Notes under the pieces: generated by a model
What the model was told of the DNA's origin: nothing
The model's input: only the letters and a program-made list of their open reading frames with translations
The model's database searches: none
DNA from: Sorex araneus
Lineage: Eukaryota; Chordata; Mammalia; Eulipotyphla; Soricidae
Reading direction: 5' to 3'
DNA length: 64,000 nucleotides
Assembly: GCF_027595985.1 (NCBI RefSeq)
Contig: NC_073304.1
Coordinates: 46,975,137 to 47,039,136 of the forward strand
Made by a program: the position numbers and the translations under genes
In this document: in pieces, positions 46,713 through 60,257 of the stretch
Position numbering within the stretch: position 1 is the first letter of the stretch
How the letters are laid out: the number at the start of each line of letters is the position of its first letter

Positions 46713-49084
46713 CACTCCAGGCAGTTCAATAGTGAAAAAAGCTTGATTTTGCAGGCCCAACAATAACTAGGTAAATAAACTGTTCCTCCTGTTATGGAAG
46801 ACTGATGGTGTATATATAAGAACTATAGGGGCCGGAGCGATAGCACAGCGGGTAAGGCATTTGCTTTGCACGCGGCCGACCTGGGTTCAATCCCCGGCAT
46901 CCCATATGGTCCCCCAAGCACTGCCAGGAGTAATTCCTGAGTGCAAAGCCAGGAGTAACCCCTGAGCATCGCTGGGTGTGACCCAAAAAGCAAAAAAAAA
47001 AAAAAAAAAAAAATAAGAACTATAGGGCAACAATGTCCACGAGTTCTCTAACAGAATAAAAAGACAAGTATAAACTTCCTTCCTTGGAGAAGGTAAATTC
47101 TGAGATATTTTGAGAGTGGACATGGATCATTAACTGAATATGAGAAAAGGGATTTTTTAAAGAGGGAGAGAACAAAGGAAGGAAGGAATGAAATTCTGAT
47201 AAGAGAAAAACAAGTGGCTCACATTAAACATGTTATTACTTAATTTGAACATGCTTTTAGTATTTTCCTTGTTTGGGGGTTTTGTTTTGTTTTGGTCACA
47301 CCCGGAGATGCTTAGGGGTTGCTCCTGGCTCTGCACTCAAGAATTACTCCTGGAGGTGCTGAGGGAACGAAACCTGAACAGCCACATACAAGACCATTGC
47401 CCTACCCACTGTACCACCTCTCTGGCCCCACACTTATTTTAATAATATGACCTAAATGTACTTTCTTCAAACTCCTCTTACTATTTTAGTATTTGCAACA
47501 GTTTACTCTAAAGCTTAAAACTAAACCAAGTGGAAATTTTATTTTCTAGGCTGCAAAGACAGAACAGTGCATTAGGCACTTGCCCACATGTGGCTGAAAT
47601 GGGTTCAATTCCTACTGAGCACAGAGATAGAATAAGCCCTGACCACACCAGGCATGGCTGAAGAACCAATTGTGATGCCCACACCCTCTCCACCCCTCCC
47701 CCTCCCACCACCCTGGAAATAATATTTTAAGGGACAGTGATAGCACATTGGACACCAGGGTCAGGTGCTTGCCTTGCATGCGCCTGTCCCAGGTTGAATC
47801 CTTGGCATCCCACATGGTCTCCCAAGCACTGCCAAAAATAATCCCGAGTATAAGTTCAGTAGTCACCCCTAAGCATCATTATTCTGTGTGACCAAATAAA
47901 CTTTAAAAAAATAAAGAAAAACCAAAAAAACCCTATCTTCCAATTAGAATATTCTAATTAACTAGGTACAGTTGTACATAAAAAGCAGCTCAGCCCACAT
48001 TTATTAATTTTAAAATAAAAATATTTTGTTTTTAATATTTTGCCCAAAGTTTACCATGAATTTAAATTGTTCAGTATGATTTGTAATGAGTAAAAGATGC
48101 TCCTTTTCTGCGTTTCAGAACACCTTTCTTCCAAACCCTCTCCAAAATGAAAAAATCCTTACCTGTGGTACCAGAATGAACAGATAATGACCTTTCTATC
48201 TGGAGTGGTGACATCATCTGTATTGTTAATTTTGCAAGGTAGATGGCTTCATATTCCTAAAAAAGACATTAGTTTAAATATACATTTAAACTCTAGGCTA
48301 CGCTAGTGATTAGTGTCAACATTACTGATATTCTTAGATTATGGTCATATACCAATTACTATAAGAAAAATGAAGGCTTAAAATTTCTATTTCATAATGT
48401 AACTTTTAACTTTTGTAGATAAAACCAAATGCTTGCTAATTATCTTGAATGAGTATCACATACTGAACTGCTAGTCAGTTAAGTGTTCTCTGTTACTGAG
48501 GTGTTACTTCAGTTGTTTCAGAATTATTTAAACCAAACAGACTAGTGGGGGTTCAGAGGCATAAAAAATGTTGAAATCCACAGGGCTGGAAACAGTACAG
48601 TGGGTAGAGTGCTTACACTGTATGCAGCAGTCCGGGGTTTGATTACTGGCACCCCATCCGGCCACCCGAGCTTTTCAGGAGGAAAGCTACTCACAGCAGG
48701 TGTGGTCCAAAACAACAAACAAAAACCAAACCAAAGTTGATATCTAGTCAAAGTCATCTAGAATCACTATTTCTCAAGTAGTGGCCACAGAACCCTCTCT
48801 GGGGCCTCAGGAAATTCCAAGGTGAAGATGACATAAATGAGGGGTCACAGCAAGGAAATAAGGTTGGAAGGGTACCAGTCAGAAAAAGTTGAGAAACACT
48901 TATCTAAATTACCTCTGACCTCTGGGGTATTTGTGTCTTTCATCTCATAAACCCTACATCTGCCAAAAGAAACCCAACTAGCAATCTCATAAAATTATTA
49001 AGAAAAAGATGAAAGAATTCAGTAACATTTAAAATGCTACATGGAGCTATGGAAAATCAAGTTATATAAGACATTTAATAGATC

Positions 49085-49138
<54 letters not shown>

Positions 49139-52100
49139 AACACATGTATATATATTCCTGATTTCTTAAAATCAATATTCCTGTTTCCTGGGCCGGAGCG
49201 ATAGTACAGCCTTGCATGCTGCCAACCTGTGTTTGATCTCCGGCATCCCATATGATCCTCCAAGCACTGCCAGGAGTAATTCCTGAGTGCAGAGCCAGGA
49301 GTAACCCGGAGCATTGCTGGGTTTGACCCAAACAGCAAAAATAATTAAAATTAAAAAAATCAATATTTCTATTTCCAATGCAAAATTTAAGAATTAAGGC
49401 ATTTACTTTCCCTTTTCTGGAAATAATGAAATAGTTTATTAATAGATGAAGCTAGAAAACATCCATATAACCTTGAATATGAGAATAACAAGGAATTGAA
49501 TACCATATGGGATAATCGAAAGGGCGAAAGACAGCTGTGACTTAGAAAGGATTTTGAAGTTATGACAATTTCTTGAACTATGAGTGGTGGATGCAAGACT
49601 TTTGTATTTTATGCATTACCCCACATGCAACCTGGAAGCAGACTAAGGCAGGCACACAGATACTTGACTGCAAATCAATGGTATAGTTTTCCCCTCCCAA
49701 CTCCAAAAGACATAAAACTAGCAATGCCTCATATAAGTCAGGAAGTATGAGTAGGCTGCAGGAGAAAGGTGGGCATATTCAGAAAAATGCAAACCCCACA
49801 CCTGACATTTTTGCAAGCAGCAGGCTATATTTATAGTAAGATGGAAGAGAAAGTGGGTTGTATGTAGCAACTGTCTGCTAAATCTTGGTCAGCTAAAAGT
49901 AAAGACTAAGCCAGCAATTTCCTAAGCTTGGATACAACCTAAGAACCAACGGAAGAGCTTTAAAAGAGGTTCTCAGGCCTTTTCCCCAGAATTCTCATTT
50001 GATGGATATGATCAATGTGTCCCAGGGGGGAGTCTAACCTGAACTAGGGTCCTGCACAGACCACCAGAGGAGTTGGTGAGAACACCTCCAGGACAACTGG
50101 AAATATTTAAGTCATTAGCCTTTAGCCATCCCAAACTATTTCTTTGGCCCCTTTCCCAGAAGTTGATCATTGGGCAAATAACTGATCTGAGAATATTCAA
50201 GTTCAAAGATGACTGAGATCAAAAAGGAACCAATGCAGGTCTTGGTAAAGATATATAAAAGGAGACCGCCCTCCCCCCCAAAAAAAAGCAAAGTCAAAAT
50301 AAAGTCATATAAAGAGCACAGCATGAAAAGTGAACAGATGATAAATTTATAATGAATTCCCATTGTGTGTGTGTGTACATGCATGCACATGCTCCCACAT
50401 GTGTTGCAGGGGATGAGTTTCAGGGACACACCATTCCAGGGCAACCTGGAAGGGGACGGCTCATCGCCCACCTAAACAGAGTTCCGGCAGCCAAAAACCT
50501 CCACACTCCACAACTATTGCCACGCTCCCTGCCAGACTCCATTGCTGGAGCCTCATCCAGAAATTTATTTGTTGAAACACAAATTAATTTGTCTTTCATA
50601 CGTGTTCTTCATACTTGAGTATGCAGAATTTGTGACTGAAATCTCCAGCTTTCATGGGGTCAGGGATGAGTTACCTCCTTGGACTTCTGAAGTCCAGCAG
50701 TCACACATGCCCCAAAGCCACCATTCAGTTAAGAACTTAACACCATCTGTATCACCTATTGGGAATTTTGGATACTGTGGAGTGTGTGGCCATGTGATAT
50801 CTCAAATTCCATACCACTGATAGCACACCAGGTTAGATGGGATATAATGAAGAAGTCAATCAATCTTGATTAACACAATAAAAACACAGAAGGTTTAACC
50901 TGTAACAACATCTTAGTAATCTCTTATACAAGGACTTAAAGACTCCATAGTGAGTTACAAAAACCTTCACTAATCTTCTAAGGAAACATTTTCTGAACAT
51001 CCTTTTAGCAAATTATTTGTAACAAGCAATGTAAAATGAATTACTGAAGACCTGCTATGGGGGCAGGCTCTCGGGTGGTTGGTAAAATTGGAAATGGTGG
51101 TGGTGGAAAAGTGCAATTGTGGTGGGACTGGTGTTAGAATATTTTGTGTCTGTAACTAATTACTTAATGGAACTCCCCACTCTAATTCCTCTTCAGAGGT
51201 TTCATTTCTTTTTCCTTTCAAAGGAGAATTCCTAGAATTAAACATTCTTGGCATTCATAATCATCTCTTCAAATCCTCCCCAGGAACTTTGGGCAATTAT
51301 GCTTTACCCACCCCTCCATAGAAACTCAGTCAACAAATGACCTGTGGTTCTCATCTAACATTAACAAACATGATAGGTCATTTAAACTTTTATCAGCCTA
51401 TAATTCAATGGATTATGAAAATATTCTTAAATAATTTCATCTGCTCTTAGAGCTAAGTCATCTTCCATAGTGGATGGAAATACATATATATGTACATATA
51501 TATATACATATATATATAGTCACACATTCATCTGTCATTGAGCACCAGGTTTGTTCCCACTTTTTGGCGGTTTACAGATCTGTGATACCCATGGGAGTGT
51601 TATGTGTCTGATCAGATTAGTATTTTATTTTCAGATAGATATACACCTGGGGGTATAACTGTTGGGTCATGAGGTTGGTCTAATTTTATATTTTGAAAAA
51701 CCTTACTTGGCTGGACCAGTTTACATTCTCATAAACAGGGTCCAAGAGTCCCTTTTTTTAACCCACTCCTGCTAAAACATGTTTTCTAGTTGTTTTAAAT
51801 ATATATAATCCATTCTCAAGGACGTGAAGTGATATCTGATTGTAGTTTCGATTTGTATCCCTAAAATGTAATAATGAACACTTTTATTCATGTGCCTGTT
51901 GACCAGATTATCTGTCTTTGGTGAATCAGCTCTTCTCCCTGCTTTTATTTTAGGAGTGCTCAGAACAAATTTCCAGCCTTTCAAGTACTCATGTACTCAT
52001 CTTCTATTTCTCACTGAGGTACATCCCAAGCCCTATTCTTCCCATTTTTAATGGGAATGTTTAGTCTAGGTCAAACGTACATTGTGCAAGTATATTTTCC

Positions 52101-55100
52101 CATTCAGTAAAATTTTTGTTTTTTGGGTTTGTGGTCCTGGGGGTAAGTCAAGGGTTTCACACGTGCAAGATAAGTGCTCTACTTAGCCCTAGTTTTACCT
52201 TTGAGTGTGTAGGGTCTAATGTTTAAGTATTTAAACCATAAGTTTAGGTTAACTAATGTGCATGGTATGAGATAGTGACCCATTATATTACTGTGCATCA
52301 GGCTATTTAGTTTTACAATACCACCTATCGAAGAGACTCCATTTTATGCTGTTGGATTCTTTGCTGTAATTTGTCATTTTATGTAAGAATTTATTTCTAG
52401 GCTATCAATTCAACAGACTATTTTCTCTACTGTAGCTTGCTAGTATGAAGTTGGAGACTATGATGCCTTCATTCTTTTTTCTCAAAATTACATTCACTGC
52501 CAGGAAAGGGTGATTCAACACAAAATTCAGTAATGTTTTATTTACTTGAATGTTACTGAAGTTGATAGTAATTGAACTATATTTTGTAGATTGTTTGGGA
52601 CAGGACAGTCATTTAAACAAAGTTAATTCTTCCTTTCTATGAGAAGAGGAATTGGTACACATTTGGCTCAAGGCTTACTTATTTTTGCTCTGCACCCAGG
52701 GATCACTCCTTATGGGGCTTGGGGGACAATATGAGGTATGTGCAAGGCAAGTGCCCAACCTGCTGTACTCATCTCCGGTCCAATTTCTTCATATCTTCTA
52801 TTTCTCTTTAATAAAGTCTTATTATTTAATATACTAGGCTTTCATTTCCTGTCAAAACCAAACTCTTATATTTATTCCCTTCAAATCTTCTAAGGATCTT
52901 CTACATTACATCATTAATTAGCAGTTCTTATTCCAATTATCAGAAAAGCTTATATTCGTTATTTCTCCACATCCAATCCTATCAATCACAGTGCTAAATA
53001 AATCCACATGCTGGTATCTTCTCACCTCTTCTCATAATACCGCTTTGTATCAAACCAATATTCTCTTTTGACTACAATATTCCAATAGTCACCAAACAAA
53101 TACACTTTCTTCTATTCTTACCCCCAAATGCCCTATTATATGCATGTGTACTGTACTGTATTCAGGGTAGTATACTCAACAGGACCAGAATAATCTTATT
53201 GCAGGAAGTTATTCTTACACTTAAAACCTAAAGCCCTTACTTATACTTCAGAATTTATTCCATTTCCATTACCTGTATTTCAAGACTCATTACCATCTGA
53301 CCTACTTAGTGTATTTTTGACTTTACTCTCTAATTCCCCCATTAGAGGAAGTTTCATGTAGTTGAGAATTCTTGTTATGTCTTTTACTTCCAGTATACTT
53401 AAGACCATGCTAAACATTTGATGAAATACTTCTGGATAAGGCAAGTATATTATTGAGAACAGTCAAAATCTTTTTTCAAAAAACAAAAAGGGGCGTTATT
53501 TGCTATACTTTCTTCAGCCCCATGTTTCAGAGTTTCTTTTATTTATTTGTTTGTTTGTTTTTGCTTTTTGGGTCACTCCTGGCTTTGCACTCAGGTATTG
53601 CTCCTGGCGGTGCTGGGGGACCATAAGGCTCAGGGCTTACTTATTTTTGCTCTGTACTCAGGGATCGCTCCTTATGGGGCTGGGGGACCATATGAGGTGT
53701 GGGCAAGGCAAGTGCCTACCAGCTGCACTCATCTCCGGTCCAATTTCTTCATATCTTCTATTTCTCTTTAATAAAGTCTTATTGTTTAATATATTAGGCT
53801 TTTATTTCCTGTCAAAACTAAACTCTTGTATGCTGGGAATCAAACCTGGGTCAGTCGCATGTAAGGCAAACGCCCTACCCCCCATACTCTATCGCTCCAG
53901 CCTCATTTAAGAGTTTTAAAAAAGAGAGTTTACCAGATTAGAGTCATAGTATAGCAGGTAGGGCTTTTGATCTGTATGTGGCCTATCCAGGTTCAATCCC
54001 AGGTATCCCATGTGGTGCCCCCAGGAGCTAAGTTCAGAGCACAGGTGGGTGTGCACCCTTTCCCAACAACAACAACAACAACACAACAAAACAGAAAGAG
54101 AAAAAGAAAAGAAATAAGAAAAGAGAAATAACCTGAAGTTGATGGACAAATCCAGCATTAGGATTGATACAAAATCTTCTTTCTTGAACATAAGCAAATG
54201 CATCTCTGAAAACAGAAAAAATGCCATTATTTCATAAATGAATTCTAATTGGATTTACCTAAAGCCTTATCTACAACATGAAATAATAATGGACCTTGTC
54301 CTACATAGAGGGGTAGTAAGCTGTAGTGGAAAAATCAGCAGCAAAAAGACAAAATAATATCACAATCCTGTCTACCAACTGTGATAGATACTAGGGGAAA
54401 GAAAAATACTCAATCTATTTAAGCTTTACTTTTCTCATCTGTAAAATATGACATGAGGGGCCTGAGAGAGTACAGAAAGTAGGGCAATGGGGCAAGAAAC
54501 TCAGTTCAGTGGATAGGGCACTTGCTTTCAAATCGACTGACCAGGGTTCAACCCCCATATCCCGTATTGTCTCCTGAGCTCCGCTAGGAGGGAAAAATTC
54601 CAGAGTGCAGATCCAAGAGTAACCCCTGAGCATCACTGGCTGTGGCAAAAAAAACAAACACAAAAATCAAACAAAAAAGAGAGGGCGCTTGCCTTGCCTA
54701 CCTTCTACCTATCTATTTCCAGTACTATGCATGGTCCCCTGAACCCTGCCAGAACTCCAAAAACAAAATAAAACAAAAGCAGGTGGTTGGGGGTGAGGGG
54801 GACATGGTTAGTACCTATTTGGCTATTTGGGAAGGAGATAATAAAGCACTTAATACAGAATCTGTCACATTGCACGTACTCAAAATATTAACTATATCAA
54901 AATATAAATATATATTAAATATTATAAATATGAAATATTCAATGAGAAATACATCTACTTCCTAGTGTTGTAAGGATGAAATGAGATTAAAGTTCATAGA
55001 ACATGGTAATGCAGACTAAACCCAAGGAATGGAATTATTTTCTTTTTAATTTTAATATTACAAATTATAAAGAGAATATAGAAAACAAGTCTATAGTGGT

Positions 55101-58100
55101 TATTAACATTTTTTCAATCAGAGACTAGAGAGTTCAATGAGTTGTGTGCAAACTTTGCATTCATGAGACTCAGGTTCGATCTTCTACACTCCCTGTCTTC
55201 TGGCCAAAAGTAGCCTCACAAAAAACCACTTTTTTCAATTAAATAAAGTATTTGCATTCACAAAAATATTCTTTTGAGAACAGTTATATAAATCTTTGAA
55301 TATAAAGATTTATATTTAAGGTTATCATGTGGAATGAGCATTCTAATGTCTATAATTTGTTAGGCATATTAATCCAATGTTGAACACAGTCAAAAGAGAG
55401 TGGTGGGAAATGTAAGAAAGAGGTTAACACAAGGTTAATATAATAAGAGGTAAATATAAGAAAGGTTAAAACATGGGCCACAAAGGCTGGAGCAGAAATA
55501 GAAGCTGAAATAATTCCCAGATAATTTTCATTCATTTACTGTTAGTTTTTTTATTTTTATTCCATATGGTAGGGGATCAACACCTAGTGGTGCTTGGAGG
55601 ATGCTCCCAGTAGTGCCAGGAACTGAATCAGAATCAGCTGCATGCAAGGCACAAGTCTTAATTTTATCCTATCTCTCCAGCCAAAACTTAGCCCTTTAAA
55701 CAAGTTAAGCAATAAAATTTCTAAGTTTAAAACTGAGACTAATCTAATTCTGTAGTAATAAAATAACAATAGTTAGATTAGTTCCATAAAACAAAAAATT
55801 CAGCCTAAGCGGACTTATATGAATGAAGTAGATAAGTTCCAACATTTAATATGGAATACAAGGATCTTCCTAATCAAACATGACTAGATGACAAAATCAG
55901 AAGAATACTGATTTTAAACCCCCAAAGGGGGGTTGGAGCTACTTTTGGTTCTTTGCTCAGGAGTGACCCCTGGCGGTGCAATATACAGCTTCTGTACTAT
56001 TGCTCCAGTCGGTTCATTTTGATGATAATTTGTCATTAGGTTTCATAGTACTTACCTGTACTTCATTCCAAATGTTTCCATAATGTATGCAATAACAAAG
56101 GCAGCACTGAAAGAGAAAAAACGATGATTTTTTCTTATCATTCTGGCCCTGGGGTGGGGTTTGGGGGGGGAATTAAAAAAAAATTCATATTAAATGATAG
56201 AAATAAAGATTATCTATAACTTCATACCTCCGGGAGATCCCCGCATTTCCATGGACAAGAACTTTGCCTGGAAAAATGAAATATTTTGATACAAAAAAAA
56301 TAAAACTTATTTAGTAGCTAAAATACACTAAAACCATGTATTATACCACAATAATTCTTCATTATTTTATCATATATATCAATTGGAAATTTTAATATTT
56401 TAAAAACATTTACAAATTCATTAGAGAATATAACAGACTTTAGATCTTTAAAAAGAGATCAGAGCTAACACAGGTTTTTTGGCTTTTTGGTTTTTTTTTT
56501 TTTGAGGGGAGGGAGGGCTCCTGATTCATTTTAAAGTGCAGAGGATAGATTCCATGCTTCTAGGACTCTGCAATGCTGAAAACTGCCTGGGCAACCCAGC
56601 AGTCCCTGGAAAATGATGACGCATAAGGGATCAAACTAGGTAAGGCACATGTAAGGCTTATGCTATGTCTCTGACCCCTGCCCAGATTTTAAAAGTTGTT
56701 TTTTATATAGAGATTAATCTTCTAAAAAAGTAATCAGTAAATAGCAAAATATAATTTACCTCCAGTTTGTAAGCTCCCATCAATAAATTCTTTTGTCTAA
56801 AAAGCCAAAGACAATGTGTTAAAATATAATGTAGATTAAGCATGACATACATTGAAAATCACATCCTCATCTTATATTATCTTAATTCAATAATTTTCTG
56901 AATGTTATGAAAAGAATTATTACGTTTAAAATACAGAACTAAAACTTAAATTAACAATTTCAAAGTGTGAATTCTCAAACTTTTGGTAAACAAAAACGTT
57001 TTTAAAATAATTTAAAGTAAATTCCCACTATTTTTAGCCATGAGAAAATAAAGTAGCATAGAAGGATTTTTTTTTAACAATGTTGAGGGATCAAACCCAA
57101 TGCTTCACAAATGCAAGACATACACTCTACTGCTGAAAATCCCTGCTCCTATAGGAGGCAATTACACCTCATTATCATTGTTTTTAAAATTATCTATTAA
57201 GAGGTCAGATCAGAAATAAATTTTAAATGTTACTGAAATATTGATACCTACCATGGGGAAAAAACGTATTATATTTTCAACTGGATTATCTGCAATGTCC
57301 AAGACTAAATATCTGAAAATAGAATATTTTGGGATAAGAATACTTGAGATAAAACTCTGTATAAAAAATTCAACTTTAAAAATTTCTTGGCAATCATGAA
57401 AAAAAGAAAAACAATTTTCAAAGTATCATATTACCAAGAACTGGGTCATAGGTTTCATATTGTTAAAAGGCAGAACATTTAAAATCTTAAGAAACACGAG
57501 CATTTCTCTAAAATTTGGTATAAAAATCAGGCAATTAAAATAATCACAAGTAGGAAGAAACCTTCTGCTAGATTAGAACAACAGAAATATAAAAATGCTG
57601 CATTCATTGTTATTAATTTTTTTTGAGTTTTGGGGCCATACCCAGTGATTCTCAGAGCTTACTGCTGGTGAGGTTCAGGGGTCCATACAGGGTGCTGGAG
57701 ATAGAACACATGTCAGCTGACTGCAAGGCAATGCCCTACCCTCTGTACTATCGCTCCAACCCATTATTTTCTATTTCTATCAATTTTCTTAAGAATCTAG
57801 GGGCCAGAGATAGTACAGTGAATAGGGTCCTTAGCTTTGCATGCAGCCAACATGGATTTGATCCCTGGCATCCCACTATGGTACCCAGAGCAAAGTGATC
57901 CCTGAGAACAGAACCAGGAGAAAGTTGAGCAGCCACTGGTTGTGGCCAAAAAACAAAAACTAGAAAATTTTCTGAGTGGCCTTTTGAACTCTCCCTACAA
58001 CCCTACATAGAACAATCCAGAGGAAGCCCAAAATGAAACAAATCAAAATAGAAGACAATGGTCTAATGGAGTCACTGGTCAAAAATTAATTTAACATTAG

Positions 58101-59828
58101 GCAAATATTTAAAATAAAGTCTTATCAACGTGTCAGATTTATTCTATAAGGGCTTTCCACTTCAAACTTATCTAAAACAACCTATTTCCTTACAGAATGT
58201 ATGATGATCACTGTATCACTGTCACTGTCATCCCGTTGCTCATCGATTTGCTCGAGCAGGCACCAGTAACGTCTCCATTGTGAGACTTGTTACTGTTTTT
58301 GGCATAATGAATATGCCATGGGAGGCTTGCCAGGCTCTCCCGTGCGGGCAAGATACTCTCTTGGTAGCTTGCCGGGCTCTCCGAGAGGTACTGAGGAATT
58401 GACCTGGGTCGGTCCTCGTGCAAGGCAAACACCTTACCCGCTGTGCTAAATTTTAAAGTCAAAATTGCTTTAAAAATTATAGTCACTGGGGGCAGGAGAG
58501 ATAATACAGGAAGGGTTTAAGGTGCTTGATCTGCACAAGGCTGACTCTGGTTAAATTACTGGCACACATATGATCTCTTCAGCACCACCAGAAGTCACAC
58601 AAGCAGAGAACAGGAGTAAACTCTGAACTCTGCCAAATGTGGCTCAAATTTCCCATCTTCCCCCACTCCCCAAATTAGTTGTTGGAACTAGAGAGACAGC
58701 TCAAAGAGCTGGAGTGCAGAGAAAGTCCCCAGTCGAGTCCAGGAGTGGCATGGGGTGTAGCCCTGCTAGGCCCCAAATACACTGAGCAGGCTGGGCTGGT
58801 CTCAGTGCTCCCCAGCACTGCTGGCCCCAAGCAGCATGTATTTGTTCCAAGCACTGTACCAGCCAGGCCATCCAAGTATTGCTGGGAATAGCACCAGTAC
58901 TTTCTGTGAAATGCCTGGGAGGCTCCCCCACAAAAGTAAATAAACAAATAATAGCAGTTTCATGATCATCTAAGGTGGTAACAGCTTCAGAAAAATCAAA
59001 GTTTATCACAGAGAAGCAGAAGTTGGGATCAAAGAAACCATCCAAGGAAAATCTGTAAGGATCCTGACAATGTCTGAAATCTTACAGTGACTGAGTAAAC
59101 CCATTTCATAAAACACTACTTCAGGAATAAAATAACTCATACTCAAAAAATATTTTACTGCATGCTAATTAAACATCAAAAACTATTCACAGAATTATCA
59201 GTCTATAAGCCAGTATTTTAGGAGAAAGGGTTCTTAAACTAGATAAAAGAAAAAAATTCATACAATTTAAAAAATACAAGGTACTTTAAAATGTAACATA
59301 TTCACTGCCTTCAATATTCATAAATCTATATATACATAATATACATATAGAGAAATTTAAAGGGAATACACCAAAATATTAACATGTCTCCTCTGATTCG
59401 TGAAATTATTAATGACTTCCTAGATGGTTTTGGGTGTAATTTGACATTTTCCAGTCTCTCTTATTTGGGGGTGAGTGTGTGAGAAGGTCTGGGCCATAGC
59501 CAAAGGTGATTGGTGCTCATTCTCGGCCCTGTGTTCAGGAGTGACCCTGATGGTATTCAGGGGTCCATACGTAGTGTCAGAAATGGAACCTTGTCAGTCA
59601 ACTGCATGCAAAGCAAGTGCTAAGTGCTTTATAACCTCAATACCACATCTCTGGCACCAAAGCACGTAAGAACAAGTATTTCTGAAGCCAGAGAGCTCAA
59701 TGGCTTAAATACATGCTTTGCATGCAGGAGGTCCAGGTTCACTGCTAGATACTACATAGCCCCTAGAGCATAGCCAGATGTGGCCCCAAAACAATGAAAC
59801 CAAACAAGTACTTCTTCACAATTAGAAA

Positions 59829-59905
<77 letters not shown>

Positions 59906-59955
59906 GCTCGGGCTTAGAATTACTCTTGGTGGTGCTCTGCAGATCCTATGGGATG

Positions 59956-59988
<33 letters not shown>

Positions 59989-60038
59989 GCTCGGGCTTAG
60001 AATTACTCTTGGTGGTGCTCTGCAGATCCTATGGGATG

Positions 60039-60073
<35 letters not shown>

Positions 60074-60123
60074 GCTCGGGCTTAGAATTACTCTTGGTGG
60101 TGCTCTGCAGATCCTATGGGATG

Positions 60124-60160
<37 letters not shown>

Positions 60161-60210
60161 GCTCGGGCTTAGAATTACTCTTGGTGGTGCTCTGCAGATC
60201 CTATGGGATG

Positions 60211-60257
<47 letters not shown>

